Shown piece by piece: positions 54,188-62,516 of a DNA stretch of 64,000 bases. A program made the position numbers and the translations under genes. Each line of letters starts with the position of its first letter. Position 1 is the stretch's first letter. This DNA is from Bacillus sp. ISL-51 (GTDB lineage Bacteria > Bacillota > Bacilli > Bacillales > Bacillaceae), in NCBI RefSeq assembly GCF_018613535.1, contig NZ_JAGGQB010000012.1, forward strand, positions 62,001 through 126,000. Reading direction: 5' to 3'. Under the pieces are notes generated by a model. It saw nothing but the letters and a program-made list of their open reading frames with translations, was not told where the DNA came from and did not search any database.

Positions 54188-54814
54188 TCATTGTTTTAAG
54201 TTTACATCAATAACGTTATAAAAGGCATTAGAGGTGTCCGCAACATCCCACACACCTAGAATGACGTGATAACCGCTGCGATCAGTTGGTACGAAAATCT
54301 TATGAGAAAGATTAGTGTCAGCCTTTGAACCATCGTGGTTGACAGTTCCAATTAATTCAAACTCATCTCTTGTCAAAGGTTTATTGGGATTCCAATTTTT
54401 CTTGGTTATATAATAGTGCCACTTTGATGTGGCGTGAGGAGCAGTATAGTGCCAAGTAAAGGTATTCAGTCCTCCGCGCAAGTCTTGTTTTACCCAATAA
54501 TCTGCAGTCTGCCTGTCTAACCCAAAATCAATTTGACCAGAGCCTCCATTTGCCGACGCAATTTTCCCATCTGGCGGACCCGCGGATGGGAAACCTTTCG
54601 GCCCTTCTACTGATTGCGGACTATCAATGACAGAGCCATATTTTTGTGCAGCTGCCGTCCAACCGATGATTTGTTTTTCTAATGATCCCATGTACGCTCT
54701 GCTGGCGGGTTCTTTTATGTACCCGTGTGCAGATGCATCACCTGCAAATAAAGTTGCACCAATACCTAGAGCAGCTGTCAAAATAGCGCCTTTGATAAAA
54801 CCCTTCATTACCAA
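54188..54814 (-). CDS. chbA: AA10 lytic polysaccharide monooxygenase (chitin-binding protein)
   Basis: 208-residue secreted copper monooxygenase that oxidatively breaks chitin or related polymers. The signal peptide ends ASA, leaving His as the first mature residue (HGYIKEPASRAYM), which with the His in APHATSKWHYYI forms the copper histidine brace. The single-domain length fits Bacillus ChbA/ChbB/BaAA10A. TTG at 54814 has ideal spacing from GGAGG; an ATG two codons later is the alternative. It is carried as cargo in the spsM element. Confidence 0.92.
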   Translation of the reverse strand: MVMKGFIKGAILTAALGIGATLFAGDASAHGYIKEPASRAYMGSLEKQIIGWTAAAQKYGSVIDSPQSVEGPKGFPSAGPPDGKIASANGGSGQIDFGLDRQTADYWVKQDLRGGLNTFTWHYTAPHATSKWHYYITKKNWNPNKPLTRDEFELIGTVNHDGSKADTNLSHKIFVPTDRSGYHVILGVWDVADTSNAFYNVIDVNLKQ

Positions 54815-55004
54815 ATCATCCTCCCTTTGTAAATTTTTATCTTTCCTATTATATAATTCATTACGTGTGGGGTAATTTCCTTCTATATCTTTGACATTGT
54901 AAAACCCAATGTGTTCAGTCCAGGACAGTGAACTTCAGGCTGGCGTTCACTTTAATAATATTCACGGCCCTTTTTTGTGATTTTCGCTTAACAAAGGTTA
55001 TTTG

Positions 55005-55439
55005 CTACCATTCATCCGGTTCATCATGCTCAAAACCATAAAAACCTTTTATCCAAACGTCTCCGCATCCAGCTCCTTTAGTGATCTCTAAATAATGATT
55101 TCTGTTCGCATCGGCTTTCACCTGGTCTGTTGCACTTAGATTTAAATGGTTATCGGTGAAATTCTTCTCGCTAAGTGTAAAAACATAACCTGCTAGAGTA
55201 ATTCGCTGCAGTTTGAAATTCAATGTGCATCCTTCAGCATTGTAAATGGTAAACCTGTAGCCCAGCTTAGTCGGCCAATAATCAAGATTTGTGTCATCAG
55301 ACATAAAGAATCCGGTTTCATTTTCTGTCATTTGAATGCTTATCTTCTGCTCATCTTTTGTAATCTTCGCTGATACATCCCCAATGCTCAAAATCCACAC
55401 CAATAAGACGGCAGCTGCACTCAAAACAATTTTCTTCAT
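55005..55439 (-). CDS. Secreted protein of unknown function (144 aa)
   Basis: Signal peptide (KIVLSAAAVLLVWILSIGDVSA) then a ~120-residue beta-rich domain with two cysteines (EGCTLNF, GAGCGDVW) that may form a disulfide, and an acidic end (FEHDEPDEW). ATG at 55439 follows GGGGGAG by 5 nt. Comparable to small secreted proteins encoded by SPbeta-like phages, but no family was recognised. Confidence 0.75.
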   Translation of the reverse strand: MKKIVLSAAAVLLVWILSIGDVSAKITKDEQKISIQMTENETGFFMSDDTNLDYWPTKLGYRFTIYNAEGCTLNFKLQRITLAGYVFTLSEKNFTDNHLNLSATDQVKADANRNHYLEITKGAGCGDVWIKGFYGFEHDEPDEW

Positions 55440-55520
55440 CCCCACTCCCCCTTTTCCAAATTATACAACATATAAGAAAAAGAGTATGTGAACAATCGGA
55501 GCTCTTTACTATGATCACAT

Positions 55521-55563
55521 AAAACAACGCGGACATTCTGATATGATTGATGTCCGCGTTTTA
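55521..55563. terminator. Hairpin terminator downstream of the FusB-like gene
   Basis: AACGCGGACAT / ATGTCCGCGTT stem of 11 bp with a 14-nt loop and T-rich flanks. Confidence 0.75.
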
Positions 55564-55640
55564 AGTCAAGGTTTAGTGAAAACTTTGCCTCCTCATCTTT
55601 TAACTTCACCTCATTTATGGTGCAAAGTTTAAGAGAAACG

Positions 55641-56291
55641 TCACATTCCCAGTGAGTCTTTGAGAAAAGCTGTTACATATTCGGCATTGGTTATTTTTTT
55701 GTTGCATTCGCTGCTATCGGCGCAAATCAGATTTCCGATGGCCTTGTAGTAATCCGGGTTTTTAGATTGTTTCGCTTTTGTTACGGTGGAAAAATAGACA
55801 ACTTGGCCAAAGCAATTACAGAAGGAACCAACATTATGTTTACTAGCCGATGCAAATTTACATTCAATGCCGACCATTTTTCCGTCCAGCTCATATATAA
55901 TAAATTTTTTATTGGATCTTAGATCGTTCCAGCTTAAATAGGTCAGCTGGCTGTGATCTATCTTTGATAAATCAGGCAGCTTTAATTTTTTATGTTTCGG
56001 AAACATTTTTTTCAGCTGTTGCTCGGTGATTTTTGGAAAGGGGATCAAAAAGGCTGAAAGCCGCTCGATGTATTGATCATATTCGGCATCTGTTTTCAGC
56101 CTGGAAACATCCAGCAAATCTTGCTGATCCAATGTTGCATTTGGAATAAGATCCAAGATTTTGGCATTGGCTAAATCGATCACAGCAGCCAAAACGGTTG
56201 GGGCAACATTCTTCTTTGTACTGTCCTTAATCAAATCAATCTGTTTTTTTATAAAATTCAAATGTTCATTTTTAATAAATTTTTCGGTCAT
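55641..56291 (-). CDS. FusB-like elongation factor G-binding protein
   Basis: 216-residue cytosolic protein. The N-terminal helical half and the C-terminal zinc domain match the FusB/FusC family, which binds EF-G and frees it from stalled or fusidic-acid-blocked ribosomes. Signature: LSWNDLRSNKKFIIYELDGKM, then a metal region with FCNCFG and ICADSSECN. Family members normally have CXXC in the first pair; here it is C-N-C. Part of the spsM element cargo. Resistance to fusidic acid is possible but not shown. Confidence 0.8.
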   Translation of the reverse strand: MTEKFIKNEHLNFIKKQIDLIKDSTKKNVAPTVLAAVIDLANAKILDLIPNATLDQQDLLDVSRLKTDAEYDQYIERLSAFLIPFPKITEQQLKKMFPKHKKLKLPDLSKIDHSQLTYLSWNDLRSNKKFIIYELDGKMVGIECKFASASKHNVGSFCNCFGQVVYFSTVTKAKQSKNPDYYKAIGNLICADSSECNKKITNAEYVTAFLKDSLGM

Positions 56292-56382
56292 TACGCGGCT
56301 CTCCTATCATCTCTTTACACTTATTTTAAAAAATGCAGCGAGTGTCTGAAATGGAGAAAATGACTTAGAAACGTTTTTTACA

Positions 56383-56420
56383 TAAAAAAGCACTGATGAA
56401 AATGCTTCATCAGTGCTTTT
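56383..56420 (-). terminator. Terminator of the CD3324-like gene
   Basis: A 15-bp stem AAAAGCACTGATGAA / TTCATCAGTGCTTTT with a 5-nt loop. Confidence 0.9.
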
Positions 56421-56423
56421 CTC

Positions 56424-56693
56424 TTACTTTTTATGTGAATAAACAATTTTCTTAATGGTTTCGATTGAAAGGTAATATTCCTTCGCTAATTGCGGGATGC
56501 CGGTGCCGCTAATAAAAGAATTTCTAATGGCGGCATTACGGCGGTCAAGCAGCTGTCTCCCTCCACTTGAAGTTCCCCATTTCCGATGCTCCGTTTCCAG
56601 CTTGGGAATGTAAAGGGTTTCCCCCTGAATATATTTTTGAATTTCCACGATTAGTTTTTCAGGTAAAACTTTATTTGCATTCATATATTTCAA
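56424..56693 (-). CDS. CD3324-family helix-turn-helix protein
   Basis: 89 residues. Family text is clear: NANKVLPEKLIVEIQKYIQG, then LYIPK, RKWGTSSGGRQLLDRRNAAI and a C-terminal helix-turn-helix (IPQLAKEYYLSIETIKKIVY). Such proteins are small regulators widespread in Firmicutes. The start is TTG at 56693 after AAGGAGC. In this element it could regulate recombinase or cargo genes (inference). Confidence 0.82.
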   Translation of the reverse strand: MKYMNANKVLPEKLIVEIQKYIQGETLYIPKLETEHRKWGTSSGGRQLLDRRNAAIRNSFISGTGIPQLAKEYYLSIETIKKIVYSHKK

Positions 56694-56759
56694 TTTTGCC
56701 CGCTCCTTATTTTGATTTTGAAAAAAATAAGGTGCAAAGCCAAAATATCAGAAAAGCTG

Positions 56760-56864
56760 TCAGCGATAAAATGAAATGTTTCGCTCCATGCAAAGTATCG
56801 CCTTTCCAATAATAGGCTTTGCATGAGTGGAAGAAATACCAGAAAATCTTAAGTGACTCTCCAT
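56760..56864 (-). CDS. Possible 34-aa peptide
   Basis: ATG at 56864 has a strong ribosome site (AAAGGGGGTG, 9 nt upstream) and opens MESHLRFSGISSTHAKPIIG, ending NISFYR. It contains the inverted repeat at 56787-56825. No family; too short to judge by coding content. Confidence 0.3.
   Translation of the reverse strand: MESHLRFSGISSTHAKPIIGKAILCMERNISFYR
56787..56825. repeat. Inverted repeat in the element control region
   Basis: CATGCAAAG and CTTTGCATG, perfect 9-bp arms 21 bases apart. Could be an operator or an RNA hairpin; no T-run follows. Confidence 0.5.
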
Positions 56865-57169
56865 CTGTATTCACCCCCTTTCATTTATATGATAGCGAAA
56901 TTTTTACAGGAATGGCTTGCCTAAGCGTTGAACGAATCATCCGGCTTCACAGAAAATAGTAATACCTCTGCCATCACGAAAAAGTAAACCTTTAGGCGAT
57001 ACGGCCATGTGAAAATGAAAATAATGGAGGCAAAACCGTCATATTTTTAGAGGTAACTGTTTATTTTAAAGATAAATTTGGCTCAATTATTACAAAAAGA
57101 TAAAACTCAACCGATCAATTTCAGAAATGGTGAGGCCAAACAAAGAAGGGCTGACTTACAAAGCTTACT

Positions 57170-57177
57170 GATATAAT
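57170..57177 (+). promoter_or_regulatory. Extended -10 promoter of sprA
   Basis: TGATATAAT (TGN-TATAAT) about 45 bases before the recombinase start; no good -35 is present, as is usual for extended -10 promoters. Confidence 0.5.
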
Positions 57178-57220
57178 AATCAGTTTTACTATCAAAACAC
57201 AAATCGGGAGGTGTGTTTTT

Positions 57221-58897
57221 TTGGAGTTAAAGCATATTGTAAATTCATATGATATCACAAATATTCTCGGGTATCTCAGACGTTCGCGACAAGATATGGA
57301 ACGTGAAAAAAGAACAGGCGAAGATACACTCACAGAACAAAAAGAGCTGATGAACAAAGTTCTAGCCGCAACTCAAATCCCATACGAACTAAGAATGGAG
57401 ATCGGTTCAGGTGAAAATATTGAAGGCCGGCCTGTTTTTAAAGACTGTTTAAGGGATCTTGAAAATGGAAAATATCAAGCGATCGCAGTCAAAGAAATCA
57501 CTCGTCTAAGCAGAGGAAGCTATAGTGATGCCGGACAAATTGTTAATCTCCTTCAAAGTAACCGCCTGCTCATTATTACTCCTTATAAAGTATATGACCC
57601 AAGAAACCCTGTAGACATGAGACAAATCCGTTTTGAGTTATTTATGGCCAGAGAAGAGTTTGAAATGACAAGAGAGCGAATGACAGGAGCTAAATACACT
57701 TATGCCGCGCAGGGGAAGTGGATATCCGGTCTGGCTCCGTATGGCTACAAATTAAATAAGAAAACATCACGACTGGAGATAGTTGAAGAAAGAGCAAAAG
57801 TGGTTCAATTAATCTTCCATCTCTTTTTACACGGGTTGAATGGAAAGGATTATAGTTACACAGCAATCGCTTCTCACTTAACACATTTACAAATCCCCAC
57901 TCCAACTGAGAAAAAGAAATGGAATCCATACACCATTAAAGCGATTCTTCAAAATGAAGCATATATCGGTACTGTTAAATATAAAGTCAGAGAAAAAACA
58001 AAAAACGGTAAAAGAACAATAAGGCCTGAAAAGGAACAAATTACAGTTCCGGATGCACATCCCCCTATCATTGACAACGAACAATTTGGGCAGGTACAAA
58101 CAAAGATTGAAAACAAAATTCCCCTTCTTCCTAACAGAAAACGTTTTGAATTAAATGAACTGGCCGGTGTATGTACTTGCGCTGAATGCGGTTCTTCATT
58201 GTCTAAATACGAAGCCGTAAGAAAGCGCCGAAAGAAGAATGGTACAGAAAGTGTTTATCATGTGAAATTACTTCGATGTAAAAATAACAAGTGTATAAAT
58301 GTCAGATACAATGATGTTGAAGAGGCGATTTTGGATTATGTAAAGTCTCTAAAAGCATTAAATGATACCGACCTTTCAAGACACATCCAATCAATAATTC
58401 ATGCACATGAAAGCAAAAAGAACATGAAATCAAAAAAACAAATGAATGAACAATTCGAGCAGCGCAAAAAGGAGCTTCAACAAAAATTGAATTTTATTTT
58501 TGATAAATATGAAAGCGGCATTTATTCAGATGAAGTTTTCTTACAAAGAAAGTCGGCTTTGGATCAAGACATTCAAGAACTTCAAAAAGCTAAGGATGAA
58601 ATTAATGGCTTAGCCCATATTAAGTCAGGAATCGATCTTGATCAGTTTAGAGACAATATGCAAAATGCTGTAGAGATATATAAAACTTCAGAAAGCAAAG
58701 AAGAAAAAAACAAGCTCCTCAGAATTATCCTTCAAAAAGTAATTGTCAAGATGACTGCCAAGAGAAAAGGCCCGGCCCCGGCTCAGTTTGAAATTCTTCC
58801 TATTCTCAGGTTTACCTTTTTAACAGGAGATCCTATTCTGATTGAACAAACTCATTGTTTATATCCTAAAAAACCGATAAAGCCGTTTCCCCGGTAA
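57221..58897 (+). CDS. sprA: SprA-type large serine recombinase
   Basis: 558-residue integrase/excisionase. Order: N-terminal catalytic domain with nucleophile Ser22 in [14 protein letters not shown] and arginines in [14 protein letters not shown]; recombinase domain ([10 protein letters not shown] ... [18 protein letters not shown]); zinc ribbon with CTCAECG and CKNNKC; long coiled coil (about 405-470). It closely resembles SPbeta SprA, which recombines attL x attR in sporulating mother cells to rebuild spsM. TTG start after GGGAGGTG. Its last codons (PIKPFPR) cover the right att core and host DNA. Confidence 0.93.
   Translation: MELKHIVNSYDITNILGYLRRSRQDMEREKRTGEDTLTEQKELMNKVLAATQIPYELRMEIGSGENIEGRPVFKDCLRDLENGKYQAIAVKEITRLSRGSYSDAGQIVNLLQSNRLLIITPYKVYDPRNPVDMRQIRFELFMAREEFEMTRERMTGAKYTYAAQGKWISGLAPYGYKLNKKTSRLEIVEERAKVVQLIFHLFLHGLNGKDYSYTAIASHLTHLQIPTPTEKKKWNPYTIKAILQNEAYIGTVKYKVREKTKNGKRTIRPEKEQITVPDAHPPIIDNEQFGQVQTKIENKIPLLPNRKRFELNELAGVCTCAECGSSLSKYEAVRKRRKKNGTESVYHVKLLRCKNNKCINVRYNDVEEAILDYVKSLKALNDTDLSRHIQSIIHAHESKKNMKSKKQMNEQFEQRKKELQQKLNFIFDKYESGIYSDEVFLQRKSALDQDIQELQKAKDEINGLAHIKSGIDLDQFRDNMQNAVEIYKTSESKEEKNKLLRIILQKVIVKMTAKRKGPAPAQFEILPILRFTFLTGDPILIEQTHCLYPKKPIKPFPR
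58873..58888 (+). repeat. attR core of the spsM element
   Basis: ACCGATAAAGCCGTTT, same as 52475-52490. It lies inside the 3' end of sprA and at the junction with the rest of spsM. Confidence 0.93.
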
Positions 58898-59493
58898 ACA
58901 CAATGGGAGCCACTAAGCTTTTGTCCGAGAAACTGTTCCATCAGGCGAACCATCATGTACAAAACCGGGGGACGGTGTTTTGCTCGGTTCGTTTCGGCAA
59001 TGTGCTCGGTTCACGCGGTTCCGTTATCCCTATTTTATTTGCACAGATGATGGCAGGCGGTCCGCTCACCATTACCGACAAAAACATGACAAGGTTTTTT
59101 ATGTCGATTGATGACGCGGCAACCTTAACTTTACAATCCGCAGCAATCACAAAGGGCGGAGAAACGTTTATTTTCAAAATGGAATCATTAATGCTTGAAG
59201 AACTGCTTCACGGCTTTGAAGAATATGCCGCACAGCACGGGCTCCCGCGCCCTGCCGCTGTTGAAGTTGGAAAGCGGCCCGGTGAGAAGCTGCATGAAGA
59301 GCTGATCTCCCCTCACGAAACAGAATCTTTGTATGAATGGGGTAATCTATACGCGATATTGCCGGATCCTGCCAAACACCCGGAATTTAAGAAAGTCGGT
59401 CTGACTGGATATCAATCTGATCAAGCTCCGCTGATTACAAAAGACAGAATAGCGAAGATTATCGAATCATTGCATGAAGAAAAAAAAGCGTAG
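58889..59493 (+). CDS. spsM: SpsM C-terminal part, separated by the element
   Basis: Continues the SpsM frame after the core: [36 protein letters not shown] and [12 protein letters not shown], the substrate-binding half of a FlaA1/CapD-type nucleotide-sugar dehydratase. It corresponds to ypqP in SPbeta lysogens. Split as it is, it lacks the Rossmann domain and a proper start (first ATG 58903), so it should be inactive until excision joins the halves. Confidence 0.92.
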
Positions 59494-59528
59494 AAAAGAG
59501 ACCTGTCTTAAAGGCAGGACTCTCTTTT
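59494..59528. terminator. Terminator between spsM and msrB
   Basis: AAAAGAG-CCTG / CAGG-CTCTTTT hairpin with one bulge on each side and T-rich ends. Confidence 0.75.
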
Positions 59529-59533
59529 GATCC

Positions 59534-59968
59534 TTACTTATCAAATAAATGCTGATAGGCTTCATAGCCTTCTTCTTTCAGCTTGCCTTTCGGAATAAAA
59601 CGCAGCGCGGCGGAATTAATGCAATAACGGAGGCCGCTTGGACCCGGGCCGTCATTAAACACGTGTCCCAGGTGGGAATCGGCTGTTTTGCTTCTTACTT
59701 CCGTACGGATCATGCCGTGGCTCTTGTCCAGTTTTTCTTCGACCTCTTCATCCTCGATCGGTTTAGTAAAACTCGGCCAGCCGCAATGAGAATCAAATTT
59801 TTCCTTAGAAGTAAATAAAGGTTTTCCTGATATAATATCAACATAAAGCCCCTCTTCCTTATGGTCCCAGAATTCATTCTGAAACGGAGGCTCCGTTCCG
59901 TTATTTTGAGTGACTTCATACTGCATCCGGTTTAACGATTTAATCTTTTCTTCTTTATTAAAAGCCAT
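59534..59968 (-). CDS. msrB: Peptide methionine (R)-S-oxide reductase MsrB
   Basis: 144 residues from ATG at 59968; an open frame extends upstream but overlaps msrA. The catalytic Cys is in [10 protein letters not shown] and the resolving Cys in [10 protein letters not shown]; the two zinc CXXC pairs of other MsrB forms are absent, as in B. subtilis. It reduces the R epimer of methionine sulfoxide using thioredoxin. One base separates it from msrA, so the two are coupled. Confidence 0.95.
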   Translation of the reverse strand: MAFNKEEKIKSLNRMQYEVTQNNGTEPPFQNEFWDHKEEGLYVDIISGKPLFTSKEKFDSHCGWPSFTKPIEDEEVEEKLDKSHGMIRTEVRSKTADSHLGHVFNDGPGPSGLRYCINSAALRFIPKGKLKEEGYEAYQHLFDK

Positions 59969-59969
59969 G

Positions 59970-60503
59970 TTATTTACCTCCCCAATGCTCATTCAGAAAG
60001 CCTTGGCGGCCTGAACCCACGCGATAGCGCCCGTAATGCTCAGGGTTTTTCTTATAAAAGTGCTGATGGTAGCCTTCCGCTTCATAAAAAGGTTCAGCCT
60101 TTAAAATTTCTGTCACGATCGGCTTTTGAAAGACGCCGCTTTCTTCAAGCCGTTTTTTAGATGCTTCAGCAAGTTCTTTTTGTTCTTCATTATGGCAGTA
60201 AATTGCCGCTCTGTACGAACTTCCGCGGTCGGCAAACTGGCCTCCCGCATCAGTCGGATCGATTTGCTGCCAAAACAGTTCAAGCAGCTTCTCGTACGAA
60301 TAAACGTCAGGATCGAATGTAATCTGAACGGCTTCGCGATGACCGGTCGTTTCACTGCACACTTCCTCGTAGGTAGGGTTTTCAGTATGGCCTCCTGTAT
60401 AGCCGGATACCACTTTTTTAATTCCCGGCTGTTCGTCAAACGGTTTCACCATGCACCAAAAACAGCCTCCTGCAAATGTGGCGATTTCTTTTTTTTCTGA
60501 CAT
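59970..60503 (-). CDS. msrA: Peptide methionine (S)-S-oxide reductase MsrA
   Basis: 177 residues from ATG at 60503 (AAAGGAGGCACCCGT), the B. subtilis length; upstream open frame is not used. Catalytic Cys14 lies in FAGGCFWC, with resolving Cys17 next to it, and [10 protein letters not shown] near the end. It reduces the S epimer of methionine sulfoxide in proteins. In B. subtilis msrAB is controlled by Spx under thiol stress; no element was located here. Confidence 0.95.
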   Translation of the reverse strand: MSEKKEIATFAGGCFWCMVKPFDEQPGIKKVVSGYTGGHTENPTYEEVCSETTGHREAVQITFDPDVYSYEKLLELFWQQIDPTDAGGQFADRGSSYRAAIYCHNEEQKELAEASKKRLEESGVFQKPIVTEILKAEPFYEAEGYHQHFYKKNPEHYGRYRVGSGRQGFLNEHWGGK

Positions 60504-60635
60504 ACGGGTGCCTCCTTTGTTCATACGTGGTATTATTATATTATAGCATGTATAAACATAATAAAAATAATTCTGCTTCCCCCTAGGAATACCTAAGCCG
60601 AATGCCACGCTGATTACATATTGGAGGTTCATGAT

Positions 60636-61061
60636 TTGAAAGTAAGAACACAAATGATGTATGATATGGAAGCTTTGCTTCGAAAAGTGTTTAAGCAAAT
60701 CAGAAATGAAGTTAATGAAATTCTAGATAAAGAGCTGTCTCGGAACGAATTTACGATTTTGCGAATCCTCAGCGAACAAGGCCCGAAAAAAGTAACGGAA
60801 TTCGCCCCGATTCTTGAGGTCTCAGCAAGCCACATTACCGCTGTTACCGATGCTTTAGTAGAGAAGGAATGGATAACGCGCATCCGCTCAAAAGAGGACA
60901 GACGAATTATCAGAATCCATATTACGGAAGCCGGGGAGAAAATTGTCGATCATTTCAACCAGAAAAAAACAGAGTATTTCTTTAAACGGTTTGACTGCTA
61001 CTCTGACGAAGAACTTGCGGCGTTAATCCAACTGTTCAGCAAACTTGACAAGAAACGCTGA
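60636..61061 (+). CDS. ypoP: MarR-family regulator YpoP
   Basis: 141 residues from TTG at 60636 (GGAGG 8 nt upstream), the B. subtilis length. Winged helix: [20 protein letters not shown], recognition helix [19 protein letters not shown], wing [12 protein letters not shown]. Likely a dimeric repressor; target unknown. It is divergent from msrA across about 130 bases, so it could regulate msrAB or itself (inference). Confidence 0.88.
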   Translation: MKVRTQMMYDMEALLRKVFKQIRNEVNEILDKELSRNEFTILRILSEQGPKKVTEFAPILEVSASHITAVTDALVEKEWITRIRSKEDRRIIRIHITEAGEKIVDHFNQKKTEYFFKRFDCYSDEELAALIQLFSKLDKKR

Positions 61062-61065
61062 AAAT

Positions 61066-61102
61066 AAAAAAACACAGATCCGTTTGAGGATCTGTGTTTT
61101 TT
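61066..61102. terminator. Bidirectional terminator between ypoP and ypmS
   Basis: AAAAACACAGATCC / GGATCTGTGTTTTT with a 6-nt loop. Confidence 0.92.
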
Positions 61103-61110
61103 ATGAGAAC

Positions 61111-61677
61111 TTATTGCTTCGGATGATAGTATGAAAATTCAATCTCATCCGTATCAAGGTTGATTTTATCCGCCTTTACATACATGCCGTTATCTAATGG
61201 CATTTCCGACAGGCGCACTTCGATGCTTTTATCGCTCGGATGGACGTGCACAAATGACGGCAGTTCGTAAAAGCTGTCCATATAATTCAGGACAAAGCTG
61301 ATTGGCAGGCTCAATTCGCCTAAAGAAAATTTCGTTACTTTAAGCATAACGTCTCCGTTTTTCTGAACGGACGGTTCAAATGTGACAACCGCGTTAATCG
61401 ATGTTGAGAATGCCTTGATTTTTCCCGCCACGTGCACATCGTTATTGATGTCCACTTTGTAATCAAGCTGGTTTGACGCCTTTTCTTTTAAGTACGCATT
61501 CACAAACGCGGCAAGAGATTCCTTCGAGCTTGTAATATGAAAGCCGTACTCGCTTTTTGTCTGATCCTGTATTTTCGCCTGCTCTCCCGGCATGACCGTC
61601 AATGTCACAATCACGGCGGCTGCGATGACATTTAATGCGAGAAGAACAAAAAACAGCAATTTCCATTTCTTCATCAT
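61111..61677 (-). CDS. ypmS: YpmS, membrane-anchored DUF2140 protein
   Basis: 188 residues. One N-terminal helix (LLFFVLLALNVIAAAVIVTL) followed by an extracytoplasmic beta-rich domain (DVHVAGKIKAFSTSINAVVT; LSLPISFVLNYMDSFY). DUF2140 family, function unknown. It follows ypmR by six bases, in an operon of exported proteins ypmQ-ypmR-ypmS. Confidence 0.87.
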   Translation of the reverse strand: MMKKWKLLFFVLLALNVIAAAVIVTLTVMPGEQAKIQDQTKSEYGFHITSSKESLAAFVNAYLKEKASNQLDYKVDINNDVHVAGKIKAFSTSINAVVTFEPSVQKNGDVMLKVTKFSLGELSLPISFVLNYMDSFYELPSFVHVHPSDKSIEVRLSEMPLDNGMYVKADKINLDTDEIEFSYYHPKQ

Positions 61678-61683
61678 TTCACC

Positions 61684-62439
61684 CTATTCTGCTGGTAACC
61701 CTTCTTTTTCCATTATTCCATATAATCGTTTGGCTATTAATGAATATCCTTTTGCATTCGGATGAAAATCATCATCCCCCGAAATTCGGTTGCTCCCGCT
61801 TTTCTTACTGAATAAATCTTCGACATTCGCCACAGCTGCATGAGGATCTTTTTTCAGCTCTTTTTCGGCAATTTGATTCCAGCCGGTTACGACTCCGTTA
61901 ATCTCTTTCAATTCCGGCAAAGTAAATATGAAAGGATTGTACATGCTGACATACATCAGCTCAGCATGCTGATTATATTTGCGGATTTTTGATATGATGG
62001 CTTTAAACCTATTTTTAAAAGGTTTTTCTTCCTCTTGAAACGGCTGAATCGTCAGCTGCATAACATTTTGGCGAAGCACCTTCATTAAATCATTTCCGCC
62101 GATTGTAAAAAAGATGTAGTCGGCGCTTTTTAATGATTTCTGTACGTTTTTATCGTCGAGCTTTTTCAGCAAGTCAACCGTCCGGTCCCCTTGCACCGCA
62201 TGATTTTTGATGTCTACCTTTTTCACATGTCCCTTTGTCTTGAGCGAGTCAGCTACCTTGCCGACATACCCCAAACCGTCAGGGTCTCCCACTCCCTCAG
62301 TCAATGAATCACCGACCGCGGCAATGACAATGTGATCTTTCGTTTTCGGTTCTTCAGCTTCAGAACCGGTCCGCTGGACAGAACAAGCGGATAAAAGCAA
62401 CGCCATTCCGGCGATTAATGAGAACATTCGCAGCTTCAA
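61684..62439 (-). CDS. ypmR: GDSL-type lipase/esterase lipoprotein YpmR
   Basis: 251 residues from TTG at 62439 (GGAAGGAG 8 nt upstream); the longer frame is not used. Lipoprotein signal with lipobox LLSAC. SGNH hydrolase blocks: block I AAVGDSLTEGVGD with the catalytic Ser, block III FTIGGNDLM, and block V DDFHPNAKGY with catalytic Asp and His. It acts outside the membrane on an unknown ester. Operon with ypmS. Confidence 0.92.
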   Translation of the reverse strand: MKLRMFSLIAGMALLLSACSVQRTGSEAEEPKTKDHIVIAAVGDSLTEGVGDPDGLGYVGKVADSLKTKGHVKKVDIKNHAVQGDRTVDLLKKLDDKNVQKSLKSADYIFFTIGGNDLMKVLRQNVMQLTIQPFQEEEKPFKNRFKAIISKIRKYNQHAELMYVSMYNPFIFTLPELKEINGVVTGWNQIAEKELKKDPHAAVANVEDLFSKKSGSNRISGDDDFHPNAKGYSLIAKRLYGIMEKEGLPAE

Positions 62440-62516
62440 TCTAGTTGCTCCTTCCCCGTCTACTAGTGGAAAGTGTAACATGTTTTTTGAGATTTGAAAA
62501 TGTCTAATCTGCCAGT

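Larger units (their letters stand above)
56694..57220. other. Control region between the CD3324-like gene and sprA
   Basis: About 530 bases with only the possible 34-aa peptide. It holds a 9-bp inverted repeat (56787-56825), the upstream region of sprA with an extended -10 promoter, and otherwise nothing recognised. Confidence 0.5.
52475..58888. mobile_element. 6.4-kb SprA-type intervening element in spsM
   Basis: Bounded by a 16-bp direct repeat (52475-52490 and 58873-58888), unit length 6,398 bp. It splits spsM in the catalytic motif, as SPbeta does in B. subtilis. The right end carries a SprA-like large serine recombinase; a 56-codon gene abuts the left end. Cargo: coiled-coil exported protein, LPMO, secreted 144-aa protein, FusB-like protein and a small regulator, all on the minus strand. 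No capsid, tail, terminase or replication genes are present. Precise excision would restore spsM. Confidence 0.9.

Noticed and set aside
57121-57357. Minus-strand 78-codon frame over the sprA start
   Set aside because: Ser/Val/Phe-rich antisense frame, no ribosome site; sprA start region explains the sequence.
52475-58888. Full SPbeta prophage
   Set aside because: The att site and recombinase match SPbeta, but there are no structural, packaging or replication genes and the insert is only 6.4 kb.
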